Source: Pseudomonas migulae (GTDB taxonomy: Bacteria; Pseudomonadota; Gammaproteobacteria; Pseudomonadales; Pseudomonadaceae). From it: a DNA stretch of 64,000 nt. The notes below the pieces were generated by a model. That model worked only from the letters and a program-made list of their open reading frames with translations. It searched no databases and was not told the DNA's origin. Below are positions 20,653 through 34,560 of this stretch, in pieces. Location of the stretch: NCBI RefSeq assembly GCF_024169315.1, contig NZ_JALJWR010000001.1, forward strand, positions 1,571,501 through 1,635,500. Reading direction: 5' to 3'. The first letter of the stretch is position 1, and the number at the start of each line of letters is the position of its first letter. The translations under genes and the position numbers were made by a program.

Positions 20653-21085
20653 AGGACTGTGTCAAGCCGAAAAACCGTGCTCAAAAACCTTGATCCAGAG
20701 CAGTCTCACGACCCGGAAAACAGGGTAAAACGACCCCGCCCGCTACTTGCAGTAACGCGCATATAAGACAACTTCCCAACCACCCACCCGTTAAACACTT
20801 TAAAAACCAAGCCAAACACTATTGATTATCATTTAGCTGCAGCTATGTTCGTTACATTCCTTACAAAACAATATTGATGAAAAGCCGGCTAATGCCCGCA
20901 ACGCATGGGCTGCGTGGGTTTGGAGGCTCGCTATGTCCTTATTCCGCTAAATAATTTCGCTATCTGAATTTTACTTGCACGGTGTTGTGCCATAAAATCA
21001 GCGGGATTGATTGCTGCGACATATCGTCACTGCTTTGTTTCTTTTCAAGCTCAGAGACCTTTGCTCTCTGTTAAGGATTACCAGC
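20653..21085 (+). other. nuo upstream region
   Basis: About 430 bp without a supported gene. AT-rich around 20760-20890. Contains the candidate nuoA promoter (20970-20998) and about 85 nt of leader. Confidence 0.55.
20970..20998 (+). promoter_or_regulatory. Candidate promoter of the nuo operon
   Basis: TTTACT (20970-20975), a 17-bp spacer, TAAAAT (20993-20998). Matches are 4/6 and 5/6. It lies 88 bp upstream of the nuoA ATG. Confidence 0.45.
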
Positions 21086-21499
21086 ATGCCCGAAGCGACA
21101 GGACTCATGGCCCACAACTGGGGCTTTGCCATTTTCCTTCTGGGCGTTGTCGGCCTTTGCGCCTTCATGCTCGGTGTCTCCAGCCTCCTCGGGTCAAAAG
21201 CCTGGGGCCGCAGCAAAAACGAACCGTTCGAGTCCGGCATGCTACCTACAGGTGGCGCCCGCTTGCGGCTCTCAGCCAAATTCTATCTGGTCGCGATGCT
21301 CTTCGTGATCTTCGATATCGAAGCCCTCTTTCTCTTTGCATGGTCTGTGTCCGTCCGCGAAAGCGGCTGGACCGGATTCGTCGAAGCTCTCGTTTTCATA
21401 GCAATTCTGTTGGCAGGTCTTGTCTACCTGTTCCGAGTGGGCGCCCTTGACTGGGCTCCGGAAGCTCGTCGCAAGCGGCAGGCGAAGCTGAAACAATGA
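21086..21499 (+). CDS. nuoA: NADH-quinone oxidoreductase subunit A
   Basis: 137 residues from the ATG at 21086, with AAGGATTACCAGC upstream; the open frame extends further but without conservation. Small membrane subunit of Complex I with three transmembrane helices; conserved loop [12 protein letters not shown] and acidic [12 protein letters not shown]. First gene of the 13-gene nuo operon; the stop is 10 bp from nuoB. Confidence 0.95.
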   Translation: MPEATGLMAHNWGFAIFLLGVVGLCAFMLGVSSLLGSKAWGRSKNEPFESGMLPTGGARLRLSAKFYLVAMLFVIFDIEALFLFAWSVSVRESGWTGFVEALVFIAILLAGLVYLFRVGALDWAPEARRKRQAKLKQ

Positions 21500-21509
21500 G
21501 GCTTTGGCA

Positions 21510-22184
21510 ATGCAATACAATCTCACCAGGATCGACCCCGATGCTCCTAACGAGCAGTATCCGATTGGCGAACGGGAAACCGTTTCCGATCCGTTAGAAG
21601 ATCAAGTCCACAAAAACATCTTCATGGGCAAGCTCGAAGACGTGCTTAACGGCACGATCAACTGGGGGCGCAAGAACTCCCTGTGGCCGTATAACTTCGG
21701 TCTTTCGTGCTGCTACGTGGAAATGACCACCGCCTTCACGGCGCCCCACGACATCGCGCGCTTTGGCGCCGAGGTTATCCGGGCATCGCCGCGCCAGGCG
21801 GATTTCATGGTTATCGCCGGTACCTGCTTCATCAAGATGGCGCCGATCATTCAGCGTCTCTACGAGCAAATGCTCGAACCTAAATGGGTTATCTCCATGG
21901 GTTCGTGCGCCAACTCCGGTGGCATGTACGACATCTACTCTGTCGTTCAAGGGGTGGACAAGTTCCTGCCCGTGGACGTCTACGTGCCTGGCTGCCCGCC
22001 CCGTCCTGAAGCTTTTCTGCAAGGCTTGATGCTCTTGCAGGAGTCGATTGGACAGGAGCGTCGTCCGCTTTCCTGGGTCGTTGGTGATCAAGGCGTATAC
22101 CGCGCCGAGATGCCTTCGGAGAAGGAAAAGCGCCGCGAACAGCGAATCGCAGTCACCAACCTGCGCAGCCCCGACGAAGTCTGA
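21510..22184 (+). CDS. nuoB: NADH-quinone oxidoreductase subunit B
   Basis: 224 residues from the ATG at 21510; a TTG six bases earlier is in frame but unlikely to be used. Carries the terminal cluster N2 that hands electrons to quinone: ligands C67, C68 (GLSCCYVEM), C133 (MGSCANSGG) and C162 (VPGCPPRPE) are all present. Peripheral arm, at the membrane interface with NuoCD. Confidence 0.97.
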   Translation: MQYNLTRIDPDAPNEQYPIGERETVSDPLEDQVHKNIFMGKLEDVLNGTINWGRKNSLWPYNFGLSCCYVEMTTAFTAPHDIARFGAEVIRASPRQADFMVIAGTCFIKMAPIIQRLYEQMLEPKWVISMGSCANSGGMYDIYSVVQGVDKFLPVDVYVPGCPPRPEAFLQGLMLLQESIGQERRPLSWVVGDQGVYRAEMPSEKEKRREQRIAVTNLRSPDEV

Positions 22185-22250
22185 TCCAGATCTGCTTCTT
22201 TAATAGAACGTGACACTGGCTTCATTCTTTACGTTGACCGAAAGCGATAA

Positions 22251-24041
<1,791 letters not shown>

Positions 24042-24043
24042 GC

Positions 24044-24541
24044 ATGAACAGCACGCTTATCCAGACAGACCGTTTCACCTTGAGTGAAACCGAGCGCTCG
24101 GCCATCGAGCACGAGCTGCATCACTACGAAGACCCGCGCGCGGCGTCGATCGAAGCCCTGAAGATCGTCCAGAAGGAACGTGGCTGGGTCCCTGACGGCG
24201 CGCTCTACGCCATCGGCGAAATCCTCGGCATCCCGGCGAGCGACGTTGAAGGCGTGGCCACTTTCTATAGCCAGATCTTCCGTCAGCCCGTCGGCCGTCA
24301 CATCATTCGCGTCTGCGACAGCATGGTCTGCTACATCGGCGGCCACGAGTCCGTGGTCAGCGAAATCCAGGGCAAGCTGGGCATCGGCCTCGGTCAGACC
24401 ACCGCCGACGGTCGTTTCACCCTGCTGCCGGTCTGCTGCCTCGGCAACTGTGACAAGGCGCCGGCGTTGATGATCGACGACGACACTTTCGGTGATGTGC
24501 AGCCTGCCGGCGTTGCCAAATTGCTCGAGGGCTACGTATGA
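24044..24541 (+). CDS. nuoE: NADH-quinone oxidoreductase subunit E
   Basis: 165 residues. Holds the [2Fe-2S] cluster N1a, ligands C91-x4-C96 (CDSMVC) and C132-x3-C136 (CLGNC). Part of the NADH dehydrogenase module with NuoF and NuoG. Starts 2 bp after the nuoCD stop and overlaps nuoF by 4 bp. Confidence 0.96.
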   Translation: MNSTLIQTDRFTLSETERSAIEHELHHYEDPRAASIEALKIVQKERGWVPDGALYAIGEILGIPASDVEGVATFYSQIFRQPVGRHIIRVCDSMVCYIGGHESVVSEIQGKLGIGLGQTTADGRFTLLPVCCLGNCDKAPALMIDDDTFGDVQPAGVAKLLEGYV

Positions 24542-25893
24542 CCCTGACTTCCTTCGGTCCAGCCAACCGCATCAAGCGTTCGGCCGAGACTCACCCGTTG
24601 ACCTGGCGTCTGCGTGACGACGGCGAAGCCGTATGGCTCGACGAGTACCAGGCCAAGAACGGTTACGCCGCTGCGCGCAAGGCCTTTGCCGACATGGCTC
24701 AGGACGACATCGTCCAGACCGTGAAAGACGCCGGCCTCAAAGGTCGCGGCGGTGCAGGCTTCCCCACGGGCGTGAAGTGGGGCCTGATGCCCAAGGACGA
24801 ATCCATCAACATCCGCTACCTGCTGTGCAACGCGGATGAAATGGAGCCGAACACCTGGAAAGACCGCATGCTGATGGAGCAACTGCCCCATCTGCTGATC
24901 GAAGGCATGCTGATCAGTGCCCGCGCACTGAAAACCTACCGTGGCTACATCTTCCTGCGTGGCGAATACACCACCGCCGCCAAGCACCTCAACCGTGCCG
25001 TGGAAGAAGCCAAGGCAGCCGGCCTGCTGGGCAAGAACATCCTGGGTAGCGGCTTCGATTTCGAGCTGTTCGTCCACACCGGCGCCGGGCGTTACATCTG
25101 CGGTGAAGAAACCGCACTGATCAACTCCCTCGAAGGTCGCCGCGCCAACCCGCGCTCCAAGCCGCCCTTCCCTGCCGCCGTTGGCGTGTGGGGCAAGCCG
25201 ACTTGCGTGAACAACGTTGAAACCCTGTGCAACGTCCCGGCGATCATTGCCGACGGCGTGGACTGGTACAAATCGTTGGCCCGCGAAGGCAGTGAAGACA
25301 TGGGCACCAAGCTCATGGGCTTCTCCGGCAAGGTCAAGAACCCTGGCCTGTGGGAACTGCCATTCGGCGTCACCGGTCGCGAGTTGTTCGAAGACTACGC
25401 CGGCGGCATGCGCGACGGTTACAAGCTCAAGTGCTGGCAGCCAGGCGGCGCCGGTACCGGTTTCCTGCTGCCGGAACACCTCGACGCACAAATGTACGCC
25501 GGCGGCATCGCCAAGGTTGGCACCCGCATGGGTACCGGCCTGGCCATGGCGGTGGACGACAGCGTCAACATGGTTTCCCTGCTGCGCAACATGGAAGAGT
25601 TCTTCTCCCGTGAGTCGTGCGGTTTCTGCACCCCGTGCCGTGATGGTCTGCCGTGGAGCGTCAAGCTGCTGCGCGCGATCGAGAACGGTGAAGGGCAAGC
25701 CGGCGACATCGAGACCCTGCTGGGTCTGGTCGGCTTCCTCGGCCCGGGCAAGACCTTCTGTGCTCACGCACCGGGCGCCGTGGAGCCGTTGGGCAGCGCA
25801 ATCAAATACTTCCGCCATGAGTTCGAAGCCGGCATCGCGCCTACCAGCGCCGTCGTCCCGCCTCTGGCAAGGCCGATCGTAGTCGGCGCTTAA
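24538..25893 (+). CDS. nuoF: NADH-quinone oxidoreductase subunit F
   Basis: 451 residues. Binds NADH and [18 protein letters not shown] (residues about 64-78) and the FMN region [19 protein letters not shown]; the [4Fe-4S] cluster N3 uses the ligands in [12 protein letters not shown] plus a later Cys. Overlaps nuoE by 4 bp. Followed by a hairpin and a 136-bp gap before nuoG. Confidence 0.97.
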   Translation: MTLTSFGPANRIKRSAETHPLTWRLRDDGEAVWLDEYQAKNGYAAARKAFADMAQDDIVQTVKDAGLKGRGGAGFPTGVKWGLMPKDESINIRYLLCNADEMEPNTWKDRMLMEQLPHLLIEGMLISARALKTYRGYIFLRGEYTTAAKHLNRAVEEAKAAGLLGKNILGSGFDFELFVHTGAGRYICGEETALINSLEGRRANPRSKPPFPAAVGVWGKPTCVNNVETLCNVPAIIADGVDWYKSLAREGSEDMGTKLMGFSGKVKNPGLWELPFGVTGRELFEDYAGGMRDGYKLKCWQPGGAGTGFLLPEHLDAQMYAGGIAKVGTRMGTGLAMAVDDSVNMVSLLRNMEEFFSRESCGFCTPCRDGLPWSVKLLRAIENGEGQAGDIETLLGLVGFLGPGKTFCAHAPGAVEPLGSAIKYFRHEFEAGIAPTSAVVPPLARPIVVGA

Positions 25894-25900
25894 CGCTTTA

Positions 25901-25934
25901 AAAGGCGAAGGGTCCGTGCCCTTCGCCTTTCGTT
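25901..25934 (+). terminator. Intra-operon hairpin between nuoF and nuoG
   Basis: A perfect 12-bp stem, AAAGGCGAAGGG (25901-25912) pairing with CCCTTCGCCTTT (25919-25930), with a 6-nt loop and only TTT before CG. It may act as a partial terminator, an RNA processing or stability site; the poor T-run argues against full termination. Confidence 0.6.
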
Positions 25935-26029
25935 CGATGACGCCTTTCATGGGCTGTTTGGATTCGGACGAACAACAAGATTCCATTAGCCACGCCCGCT
26001 GATACCGGGCCAACGAAGAACTTTGAACC

Positions 26030-28744
26030 ATGGCCACTATCCACGTAGACGGCAAAGAGCTCGAAGTCGATGGGGCAGACAACCTGTTACAGGCATGTCT
26101 GTCGCTAGGCCTCGATATCCCTTATTTCTGCTGGCACCCAGCCCTTGGCAGCGTTGGCGCTTGCCGCCAGTGCGCGGTCAAGCAGTACACCGACGAAAAC
26201 GACAAGCGTGGTCGGATCGTCATGTCCTGCATGACCCCCGCCACCGACGGCAGCTGGATCTCCATCGACGACGAAGAAGCGAAAGTATTCCGCGCCAGCG
26301 TCGTTGAATGGCTGATGACCAACCACCCTCACGACTGCCCGGTCTGTGAGGAAGGCGGTCACTGCCACCTGCAAGACATGACGGTGATGACCGGCCACAA
26401 CGAGCGCCGTTATCGCTTCACCAAGCGTACCCACCAGAACCAGCAACTGGGCCCGTTCATTTCCCACGAGATGAACCGCTGCATCGCCTGCTACCGCTGC
26501 GTGCGCTTCTATAAGGACTACGCCGGCGGCACCGACCTCGGTGTGTTCGGCGCCCACGACAACGTGTACTTCGGTCGCGTTGAAGACGGCACCCTGGAAA
26601 GCGAGTTCTCCGGCAACCTCACCGAGGTCTGCCCGACCGGTGTGTTCACCGACAAGACTCACTCCGAGCGCTACAACCGCAAGTGGGACATGCAGTTCTC
26701 GCCGAGCATCTGCCATGGCTGCTCCAGCGGTTGCAACATTTCCCCGGGCGAACGCTACGGTGAACTGCGTCGGATCGAAAACCGTTTCAACGGTTCGGTC
26801 AACCAGTACTTCCTGTGCGACCGTGGCCGTTTCGGCTATGGCTACGTCAACCGCGAAGACCGCCCGCGTCAGCCATTGCTGGCCAATGGCGCCAAGCTAA
26901 GCCTCGACGAAGCGCTGGATAAAGCCGCCGACCTGCTGCGCGGTCGCAACATCGTTGGTATCGGTTCGCCGCGTGCCAGCCTGGAAAGCAACTACGCGTT
27001 GCGCGAACTGGTCGGTGCCGAGCACTTCTACTCCGGTATCGAAGCCTCCGAGCTGGAACGCATTCGTCTGGTCATGCAGGTGTTGAAAGACAGCCCGCTG
27101 CCGATCCCGAACATGCGCGACATCGAAGACCACGACGCGATCTTCGTCCTCGGTGAAGACCTGACCCAGACCGCTGCTCGCATGGCCCTGTCCCTGCGTC
27201 AATCGGTCAAGGGCAAGGCCGAAGACATGGCCGACGCCATGCGCGTTCAGCCTTGGCTCGACGCTGCGGTGAAGAACATCGGTCAGCACGAACTGAACCC
27301 GCTGTTCATCGCCAGCCTGGCAGAAACCAAGCTCGACGACATCGCCGAAGAGTGCGTTCACGCAGCGCCCGACGACCTGGCCCGCATCGGTTTCGCCGTG
27401 GCGCACGCCCTCGACGCCAGCGCTCCAGCGGTTGAAGGCCTCGACGCCGAAGCCGTTGAACTGGCTCAGCGCATCGCCAATGCCCTGCTCGCCGCCAAGC
27501 GCCCTCTGATCATTGCCGGTACCTCGTTGGGTTCCAAGGCGCTGATCGAAGCCGCCGCCAACATCGCCAAAGCCCTGAAGCTGCGCGAGAAGAACGGTTC
27601 CATCAGCCTGATCGTGCCAGAAGCCAACAGCCTCGGCCTGGCCATGCTTGGTGGCAACTCGGTCGACGAAGCGCTGCAAGCAGTGATCGACGGCAAGGCC
27701 GACGCCATCGTCGTGCTGGAAAACGATCTGTACACCCGCACCGACAAAGCCAAGGTCGATGCTGCGCTGACCGCCGCTAAAGTGGTGATCGTTGCAGACC
27801 ATCAGAAGACCGCCACCAGCGATCGCGCGCACCTGGTTCTGCCAGCCGCCAGCTTCGCCGAAGGCGACGGTACGCTGGTCAGCCAGGAAGGTCGTGCCCA
27901 GCGCTTCTTCCAGGTCTTCGACCCGAAATACATGGACGCGAGCATCCTGGTCCACGAAGGCTGGCGTTGGCTGCATGCCCTGCGCGCCACCCTGCTGAAC
28001 CAGCCGATCGACTGGACCCAACTGGACCACGTCACCGCTGCCGTCGCTTCGAGTACACCGCAACTGGCGCGTATCGTCGATGCCGCTCCGTCCGCCGCGT
28101 TCCGCATCAAGGGCATGAAACTGGCCCGCGAACCGCTGCGTTATTCCGGTCGTACCGCCATGCGCGCCGATATCAGCGTGCACGAACCGCGTACCCCGCA
28201 AGACAATGACACCGCGTTCAACTTCTCGATGGAAGGTTACTCGGGCTCGGTCGAACCGCGTCAGCAAGTGCCATTCGCCTGGTCTCCGGGCTGGAACTCG
28301 CCGCAAGCCTGGAACAAGTTCCAGGACGAAGTCGGTGGTCACATCCGCGCTGGCGACCCGGGCACCCGCCTGATCGAAAGCAGCGGTGACTCGCTGAACT
28401 GGTTCGCTGCTGTACCGCGTGCATTCAACCCGGCACCGGGCACCTGGCAGGTTGTGCCGTTCTTCCACCTGCTCGGCAGCGAAGAGAACTCTTCGAAAGC
28501 CGCACCGGTCCAGGAACGCATCCCGGCCGCTTACGTGGCATTGGCCAAGTCCGAAGCCGATCGCCTGGGTGTCAATGACGGCGCCATGCTCAGCTTGAAC
28601 GTTGCTGGCCAGACCTTGCGTCTGCCGCTGCGCATCAACGAAGAACTGGGTGCCGGTCTGGTTGCATTGCCTGCGGGCATCGCCGGCATTCCACCGGCGA
28701 TCTTTGGCAAATCCGTTGACGGTCTGCAGGAGGCAGCGCTATGA
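26030..28744 (+). CDS. nuoG: NADH-quinone oxidoreductase subunit G
   Basis: 904 residues, molybdopterin-oxidoreductase-like scaffold of the peripheral arm. The N-terminus holds a [2Fe-2S] ferredoxin domain (cysteines in [17 protein letters not shown] and SCM), the His-ligated cluster N5 ([14 protein letters not shown]), N4 (CIACYRC), and the extra cluster N7 motif CHGCSSGC with a downstream Cys (YFLCDRGRF), which is present in only some bacteria. The remainder is a catalytically dead molybdopterin-type domain. The ATG at 26030 lies 136 bp after nuoF; it overlaps nuoH by 4 bp. Confidence 0.96.
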   Translation: MATIHVDGKELEVDGADNLLQACLSLGLDIPYFCWHPALGSVGACRQCAVKQYTDENDKRGRIVMSCMTPATDGSWISIDDEEAKVFRASVVEWLMTNHPHDCPVCEEGGHCHLQDMTVMTGHNERRYRFTKRTHQNQQLGPFISHEMNRCIACYRCVRFYKDYAGGTDLGVFGAHDNVYFGRVEDGTLESEFSGNLTEVCPTGVFTDKTHSERYNRKWDMQFSPSICHGCSSGCNISPGERYGELRRIENRFNGSVNQYFLCDRGRFGYGYVNREDRPRQPLLANGAKLSLDEALDKAADLLRGRNIVGIGSPRASLESNYALRELVGAEHFYSGIEASELERIRLVMQVLKDSPLPIPNMRDIEDHDAIFVLGEDLTQTAARMALSLRQSVKGKAEDMADAMRVQPWLDAAVKNIGQHELNPLFIASLAETKLDDIAEECVHAAPDDLARIGFAVAHALDASAPAVEGLDAEAVELAQRIANALLAAKRPLIIAGTSLGSKALIEAAANIAKALKLREKNGSISLIVPEANSLGLAMLGGNSVDEALQAVIDGKADAIVVLENDLYTRTDKAKVDAALTAAKVVIVADHQKTATSDRAHLVLPAASFAEGDGTLVSQEGRAQRFFQVFDPKYMDASILVHEGWRWLHALRATLLNQPIDWTQLDHVTAAVASSTPQLARIVDAAPSAAFRIKGMKLAREPLRYSGRTAMRADISVHEPRTPQDNDTAFNFSMEGYSGSVEPRQQVPFAWSPGWNSPQAWNKFQDEVGGHIRAGDPGTRLIESSGDSLNWFAAVPRAFNPAPGTWQVVPFFHLLGSEENSSKAAPVQERIPAAYVALAKSEADRLGVNDGAMLSLNVAGQTLRLPLRINEELGAGLVALPAGIAGIPPAIFGKSVDGLQEAAL

Positions 28745-29748
28745 CTTGGTTCACTCCTGAAGTGATCGATGTGATCATCTCGGTCATCCAGGCCATCGTG
28801 ATCCTGCTCGCCGTTGTGGTCTGCGGCGCGCTGCTGAGCTGGGTCGAGCGTCGTTTGCTCGCCCTCTGGCAGGACCGTTACGGTCCGAACCGCGTCGGCC
28901 CGTTCGGCGCGTTCCAGATCGCGGCCGACATGATCAAGATGTTCTTCAAGGAAGACTGGACGCCACCGTTCGCCGACAAGATGATCTTCACGTTGGCACC
29001 GGTCGTGGCCATGAGCGCCCTGCTGATTGCCTTCGCGATCATCCCGATCACCCCGACCTGGGGCGTGGCGGACCTGAACATCGGCATCCTGTTCTTCTTC
29101 GCCATGGCCGGTCTGTCGGTCTACGCGGTGCTGTTCGCCGGCTGGTCGAGCAACAACAAGTTCGCCCTGCTGGGCAGCTTGCGGGCCTCGGCACAAACCG
29201 TGTCGTACGAAGTGTTCATGGGCCTGTCGCTGATGGGCATCGTGATCCAGGTCGGCTCGTTCAACATGCGCGACATCGTTGATTATCAAGCGCAGAACCT
29301 GTGGTTCATCATTCCGCAGATCTTCGGTTTCCTGACCTTCTTCATCGCTGGCGTGGCCGTGACTCACCGTCACCCGTTCGACCAGCCGGAAGCGGAGCAG
29401 GAACTGGCCGACGGTTACCACATTGAATACGCCGGCATGAAATGGGGCATGTTCTTCGTCGGCGAGTACATCGGCATCGTGCTGATTTCGGCGCTGCTGG
29501 TGACCTTGTTCTTCGGTGGCTGGCACGGTCCGTTCGGCATTCTGCCGCAGATCCCGTTCATCTGGTTCGCGCTGAAAACCGCGTTCTTCATCATGATCTT
29601 CATCCTGCTGCGCGCCTCGATTCCGCGCCCACGGTATGACCAAGTGATGGATTTCAGCTGGAAGTTCTGCCTGCCGCTGACCCTCGTCAACATGCTGGTG
29701 ACCGCTGCGATCGTGTTGCTCAACACGCCCGCCGTCGCGGCTCAGTGA
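28741..29748 (+). CDS. nuoH: NADH-quinone oxidoreductase subunit H
   Basis: 335 residues, about eight transmembrane helices. Forms the entry of the quinone chamber. Conserved loops seen: [22 protein letters not shown] and the acidic quinone-site loop beginning [20 protein letters not shown]. Links the peripheral arm to the proton-pumping membrane arm. Confidence 0.97.
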   Translation: MTWFTPEVIDVIISVIQAIVILLAVVVCGALLSWVERRLLALWQDRYGPNRVGPFGAFQIAADMIKMFFKEDWTPPFADKMIFTLAPVVAMSALLIAFAIIPITPTWGVADLNIGILFFFAMAGLSVYAVLFAGWSSNNKFALLGSLRASAQTVSYEVFMGLSLMGIVIQVGSFNMRDIVDYQAQNLWFIIPQIFGFLTFFIAGVAVTHRHPFDQPEAEQELADGYHIEYAGMKWGMFFVGEYIGIVLISALLVTLFFGGWHGPFGILPQIPFIWFALKTAFFIMIFILLRASIPRPRYDQVMDFSWKFCLPLTLVNMLVTAAIVLLNTPAVAAQ

Positions 29749-29760
29749 GGATAGAGAATC

Positions 29761-30306
29761 ATGAAGTACATATTTGACATCGTGCATGGCTTCTTCACCC
29801 AGCTTCGCAGCCTGGTGATGATTTTCGGCCACGCCTTCCGCAAGCGCGACACGCTGCAGTACCCGGAAGAAGCCGTGTACCTGCCGCCGCGCTACCGTGG
29901 CCGTATCGTCCTGACCCGCGACCCTGATGGCGAAGAGCGCTGTGTAGCCTGCAACCTGTGCGCCGTGGCGTGCCCGGTCGGCTGCATCTCGCTGCAGAAA
30001 GCTGAAACCGAAGACGGTCGCTGGTACCCGGACTTCTTCCGCATCAACTTCTCGCGCTGCATTTTCTGCGGCCTCTGCGAGGAAGCCTGCCCGACCACCG
30101 CGATCCAGCTGACACCGGATTTCGAGATGGCCGAGTTCAAACGTCAGGACCTGGTTTACGAGAAAGAAGATCTGCTGATCTCCGGCCCCGGCAAAAACCC
30201 TGATTACAACTTCTATCGTGTTGCAGGTATGGCGATTGCCGGGAAGCCGAAAGGCTCCGCGCAGAATGAAGCCCAGCCGATCAACGTGAAGAGCTTGCTG
30301 CCTTAA
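29761..30306 (+). CDS. nuoI: NADH-quinone oxidoreductase subunit I
   Basis: 181 residues. Two ferredoxin-type [4Fe-4S] motifs, [12 protein letters not shown] and [12 protein letters not shown], carry clusters N6a and N6b. They pass electrons from NuoG toward NuoB. The length equals that of E. coli NuoI. Confidence 0.97.
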   Translation: MKYIFDIVHGFFTQLRSLVMIFGHAFRKRDTLQYPEEAVYLPPRYRGRIVLTRDPDGEERCVACNLCAVACPVGCISLQKAETEDGRWYPDFFRINFSRCIFCGLCEEACPTTAIQLTPDFEMAEFKRQDLVYEKEDLLISGPGKNPDYNFYRVAGMAIAGKPKGSAQNEAQPINVKSLLP

Positions 30307-30315
30307 GGAAGAAAG

Positions 30316-30819
30316 ATGGAATTCGCTTTCTATTTCGCATCGGGTATCGCTGTGGTGTCCACGCTTCGCGTGATCACCCACACCAACCCTGTGCACGCCC
30401 TGCTCTACCTGATCATTTCGCTGATCGCCGTGGCCATGACGTTCTTCGCCCTCGGCGCACCGTTTGCCGGTGTTCTGGAAGTGATCGCCTACGCTGGCGC
30501 CATCATGGTGCTGTTCGTGTTCGTGGTGATGATGCTGAACCTGGGCCCGGCCTCGGTTCAGCAAGAGCGCGTCTGGCTCAAGCCCGGCATCTGGCTCGGC
30601 CCGGTGATTCTCGGCAGCCTGCTGCTGGTTGAACTGCTGTACGTGCTGTTCGCCCATCAGAGCGGCCAGGCCATCGGTCACACCACCGTAGACGCCAAGG
30701 CCGTGGGCATCAGCCTGTTCGGCCCGTATCTGCTGGTGGTCGAACTCGCCTCGATGCTGCTGCTCGCCGCAGCCGTCACGGCGTTCCACTTGGGCCGCAA
30801 CGAAGCCAAGGAGCAATGA
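30316..30819 (+). CDS. nuoJ: NADH-quinone oxidoreductase subunit J
   Basis: 167 residues, five transmembrane helices; conserved [14 protein letters not shown] and [22 protein letters not shown] (the pi-bulge helix of the proton path). The stop overlaps the nuoK leader region. Confidence 0.96.
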   Translation: MEFAFYFASGIAVVSTLRVITHTNPVHALLYLIISLIAVAMTFFALGAPFAGVLEVIAYAGAIMVLFVFVVMMLNLGPASVQQERVWLKPGIWLGPVILGSLLLVELLYVLFAHQSGQAIGHTTVDAKAVGISLFGPYLLVVELASMLLLAAAVTAFHLGRNEAKEQ

Positions 30820-30821
30820 CG

Positions 30822-31130
30822 ATGCCTGCTATCCCTTTGGAGCATGGTCTGGCGGTCGCCGGCATCCTGTTCTGCCTCGGTCTGGTCGGCCTGATGGTCC
30901 GCCGCAACATTCTCTTCGTGCTGATGAGCCTGGAGGTCATGATGAATGCCTCCGCACTGGCGTTCATCGTTGCCGGTAGCCGCTGGGCGCAGCCGGATGG
31001 ACAGATCATGTTCATCCTGGTGATCAGCCTGGCAGCGGCCGAGGCCAGTATTGGCCTGGCGATTCTGTTGCAGCTGTATCGCCGCTTCCACACTCTCGAT
31101 ATCGACGCTGCCAGCGAGATGCGCGGATGA
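30822..31130 (+). CDS. nuoK: NADH-quinone oxidoreductase subunit K
   Basis: 102 residues from the second ATG at 30822 ([12 protein letters not shown]). An ATG six bases earlier would add Met-Thr, overlapping the nuoJ stop; the shorter form fits the family. Three transmembrane helices with the two membrane glutamates in [12 protein letters not shown] and [11 protein letters not shown] needed for proton transfer. Ends SEMRG and overlaps nuoL by 4 bp. Confidence 0.95.
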   Translation: MPAIPLEHGLAVAGILFCLGLVGLMVRRNILFVLMSLEVMMNASALAFIVAGSRWAQPDGQIMFILVISLAAAEASIGLAILLQLYRRFHTLDIDAASEMRG

Positions 31131-32980
31131 ATCTTCTCTATCTGACTTTCGTATTCCCTCTCATAGGTTTTCTGCTGCTGTCGTTCTCCCGTGGACGCCT
31201 CTCGGAAAACCTGTCGGCGCTGATCGGCGTCGGTTCCATCGGCTTGTCCGCCATCGTCACGGCTTACGTGATCTGGCAATTCAACATCGCGCCACCTGAA
31301 GGCGGTCACTACACCCAGGTGTTGTGGCAGTGGATGGCGGTGGAAGGCTTCACGCCGAACTTCGCGCTGTACCTGGATGGTCTGTCCGTGACCATGCTCG
31401 GTGTGGTCGTCGGCGTCGGCTTCCTGATCCACCTGTTCGCGTCCTGGTACATGCGCGGTGAAGCCGGTTACTCGCGCTTCTTCGCCTACACCAACCTGTT
31501 TATCGCCAGCATGCTGTTCCTGGTCCTCGGCGATAACCTGTTGTTCCTGTACTTCGGCTGGGAAGGCGTGGGCCTGTGCTCGTACCTGTTGATCGGTTTC
31601 TACTACAGCAACCGCAACAACGGTAACGCGGCACTGAAAGCCTTTATCGTCACCCGTATCGGCGACGTGTTCATGGCCATCGGCCTGTTCATCCTGTTCG
31701 CCCAACTGGGCACGCTGAACGTTCAGGAACTGCTGGTGCTGGCACCGCAGAAATTCCAGGCCGGCGACTTCTGGATGGTCATGGCCACCCTGATGCTGCT
31801 GGGCGGCGCTGTCGGTAAATCCGCGCAACTGCCGCTGCAAACCTGGCTGGCGGATGCGATGGCGGGTCCTACCCCGGTTTCGGCACTGATCCACGCCGCG
31901 ACCATGGTGACCGCCGGTGTCTACCTGATCGCCCGTACCCACGGTCTGTTCACCCTGGCGCCGGAGATCCTGCATCTAGTAGGAATCGTCGGTGGCGTGA
32001 CCCTGGTGTTGGCTGGCTTCGCGGCTCTGGTTCAGACCGACATCAAACGTATCCTCGCCTACTCGACCATGAGCCAGATCGGCTACATGTTCCTGGCTTT
32101 GGGCGTCGGTGCCTGGGATGGCGCGATCTTCCACCTGATGACCCACGCCTTCTTCAAGGCCCTGCTGTTCCTTGCTTCCGGTGCGGTGATCGTTGCCTGC
32201 CACCACGAGCAGAACATCTTCAAGATGGGCGGCCTGTGGAAGAAACTGCCACTGGCCTACGCCAGCTTCATCGTCGGCGGCGCGGCCCTGGCGGCCCTGC
32301 CACTGGTGACCGCAGGCTTCTACTCCAAGGACGAAATCCTCTGGGAAGCGTTCGCCAGCGGCAACAACGGTCTGCTGTACGCCGGTCTGGTCGGTGCGTT
32401 CATGACCTCGCTGTACACCTTCCGCCTGATCTTCATCGCGTTCCACGGTGAAGCGAAGACTGAAGCGCACGCCGGTCATGGCATTGCTCACTGGCTGCCG
32501 CTGTCGGTGCTGATCGTATTGTCCACCGCCATTGGCGCGATGATCGTTCCGCCGCTGCACGGTGTGCTGCCGCAGAGCGTCGGCCACGCCGGCGGCGAAG
32601 CCAAGCACAGTCTGGAAATCGCTTCGGGCGCCATCGCCCTGGCCGGTATCCTGCTGGCCGCGCTGCTGTTCCTTGGCAAGCGTCGTTTCGTCACTGCAAT
32701 CGCCAACAGCGGCATCGGCCGCTTCCTTTCGGCCTGGTGGTTCGCTGCCTGGGGCTTCGACTGGATCTACGACAAACTGTTCGTCAAGCCATACCTGGCG
32801 ATCAGCCACGTACTGCGCAAAGACCCGCTCGACCAGACCATCGGTCTGATCCCGCGTATGGCCAAAGGCGGTCACACCGCCCTGAGTCGTACCGAAACCG
32901 GTCAACTGCGTTGGTACGCGGCATCGATGGCAGCCGGCTCCGTGCTGGTCATCGGCGCCATCGTGCTGGTAGCGGTCTGA
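31127..32980 (+). CDS. nuoL: NADH-quinone oxidoreductase subunit L
   Basis: 617 residues. Largest antiporter-like proton pump at the distal end of the membrane arm, with about 16 helices. Key motifs: the TM5 glutamate in [18 protein letters not shown] and the TM7 lysine in [20 protein letters not shown]. The long lateral helix lies at the C-terminus. Confidence 0.97.
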   Translation: MNLLYLTFVFPLIGFLLLSFSRGRLSENLSALIGVGSIGLSAIVTAYVIWQFNIAPPEGGHYTQVLWQWMAVEGFTPNFALYLDGLSVTMLGVVVGVGFLIHLFASWYMRGEAGYSRFFAYTNLFIASMLFLVLGDNLLFLYFGWEGVGLCSYLLIGFYYSNRNNGNAALKAFIVTRIGDVFMAIGLFILFAQLGTLNVQELLVLAPQKFQAGDFWMVMATLMLLGGAVGKSAQLPLQTWLADAMAGPTPVSALIHAATMVTAGVYLIARTHGLFTLAPEILHLVGIVGGVTLVLAGFAALVQTDIKRILAYSTMSQIGYMFLALGVGAWDGAIFHLMTHAFFKALLFLASGAVIVACHHEQNIFKMGGLWKKLPLAYASFIVGGAALAALPLVTAGFYSKDEILWEAFASGNNGLLYAGLVGAFMTSLYTFRLIFIAFHGEAKTEAHAGHGIAHWLPLSVLIVLSTAIGAMIVPPLHGVLPQSVGHAGGEAKHSLEIASGAIALAGILLAALLFLGKRRFVTAIANSGIGRFLSAWWFAAWGFDWIYDKLFVKPYLAISHVLRKDPLDQTIGLIPRMAKGGHTALSRTETGQLRWYAASMAAGSVLVIGAIVLVAV

Positions 32981-33020
32981 ATATGAACCTTGCGAACTTG
33001 CGAAAGGAATTGAGCCCGTC

Positions 33021-34553
33021 ATGATTCTGCCTTGGCTAATCCTGATCCCCTTCATCGGCGGCCTGCTGTGCTGGATGGGTGAGCGCTTCGGCGCCACCCT
33101 CCCCCGCTGGATTGCGCTGATCACCATGTCCCTGTTGCTCTCCCTCGGCCTCTGGCTGTGGGCAACCGGTGACTATTCATTTGCACCAAAGCCTGGCGCC
33201 GACCCGACCTGGGCGCTTGAGTTCAAGCACATCTGGATCGAGCGCTTCGGCATCAGCGTGCACCTGGCCCTCGACGGCCTGTCGCTGCTGATGATCATGC
33301 TCACCGGTCTGCTGGGCGTGCTCTCGGTTCTCTGCTCGTGGAAAGAAATTCAACGTCACGTTGGCTTCTTCCACCTGAACCTGATGTGGATCCTGGGCGG
33401 TGTCGTCGGCGTGTTCCTCGCTCTCGACCTGTTCATGTTCTTCTTCTTCTGGGAAATGATGCTGGTGCCGATGTACTTCCTCATCGCGCTCTGGGGTCAC
33501 AGTTCTTCGGACGGCAAGAAAACCCGGATCTACGCGGCGACCAAGTTCTTCATCTTCACTCAGGCTTCCGGCCTGATCATGCTGGTGGCGATCCTCGGTC
33601 TGGTTCTGGTCAACTTCAACGACACCGGCGTGATTACCTTCAACTACGCCGACCTGTTGAAAACCAAGATGTCGCTGACCACCGAGTACATCCTGATGCT
33701 CGGTTTCTTCATCGCCTTCGCGGTGAAGCTGCCGGTCGTGCCGTTCCACTCCTGGTTGCCTGACGCTCACGCCCAGGCACCGACAGCGGGTTCGGTCGAC
33801 CTGGCCGGTATCTTGCTGAAAACCGCTGCCTACGGTCTGCTGCGTTTCGCCCTGCCGCTGTTCCCGAATGCCTCGGCCGAGTTCGCGCCGATCGCCATGA
33901 CCCTCGGTCTGATCGGGATTTTCTACGGCGCGTTCCTGGCCTTCGCACAAACCGACATCAAGCGTCTGATCGCCTTCTCGTCCGTTTCCCACATGGGCTT
34001 CGTACTGATCGGCATCTACTCGGGCAGCCAACTGGCGCTGCAGGGCGCGGTGATGCAGATGCTGGCGCACGGTCTGTCGGCCGCGGCACTCTTTATCCTG
34101 AGTGGCCAGCTGTACGAACGCACCCACACCCGTGACATGCGTGAAATGGGCGGCCTGTGGTCGAAGATCGCTTACCTGCCGGCCCTCAGCCTGTTCTTTG
34201 CAGCGGCGTCCCTGGGCTTGCCGGGTACCGGCAACTTCGTCGGTGAGTTCCTGATCCTGATCGGCACCTTCCCGGCGGCGCCTGTGGTCACCATCATCGC
34301 GACGTCGGGCCTGGTGTTCGGTTCGGTCTACTCGCTGATCATGATCCACCGCGCGTACTTCGGTCCGGCCAAATCGGACGCGGTACTGCACGGCATGGAC
34401 GGTCGCGAACTGATCATGGTCGTCGGGCTTGCGGCGCTGCTGATCTACATCGGCGTGTACCCGCAACCGTTCCTCGATACCTCTGCCGCGACGATGCATG
34501 GCGTGCAGCAATGGCTCGGCACCGCCTTCACTCAACTCGCTTCGGCCCGGTAA
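33021..34553 (+). CDS. nuoM: NADH-quinone oxidoreductase subunit M
   Basis: 510 residues, 14-helix antiporter-like proton pump. TM5 glutamate in [21 protein letters not shown]7 lysine in [22 protein letters not shown] at 33021 follows AAAGGAATTGAGCCCGTC. Confidence 0.97.
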   Translation: MILPWLILIPFIGGLLCWMGERFGATLPRWIALITMSLLLSLGLWLWATGDYSFAPKPGADPTWALEFKHIWIERFGISVHLALDGLSLLMIMLTGLLGVLSVLCSWKEIQRHVGFFHLNLMWILGGVVGVFLALDLFMFFFFWEMMLVPMYFLIALWGHSSSDGKKTRIYAATKFFIFTQASGLIMLVAILGLVLVNFNDTGVITFNYADLLKTKMSLTTEYILMLGFFIAFAVKLPVVPFHSWLPDAHAQAPTAGSVDLAGILLKTAAYGLLRFALPLFPNASAEFAPIAMTLGLIGIFYGAFLAFAQTDIKRLIAFSSVSHMGFVLIGIYSGSQLALQGAVMQMLAHGLSAAALFILSGQLYERTHTRDMREMGGLWSKIAYLPALSLFFAAASLGLPGTGNFVGEFLILIGTFPAAPVVTIIATSGLVFGSVYSLIMIHRAYFGPAKSDAVLHGMDGRELIMVVGLAALLIYIGVYPQPFLDTSAATMHGVQQWLGTAFTQLASAR

Positions 34554-34560
34554 GAGCGCT

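Noticed and set aside
20822..20835. FNR/ANR-like site TTGATTATCATTTA upstream of nuoA
   Set aside because: Only the left half matches TTGAT-N4-ATCAA; the right half has 3 of 5 matches. Too weak to report as a site.
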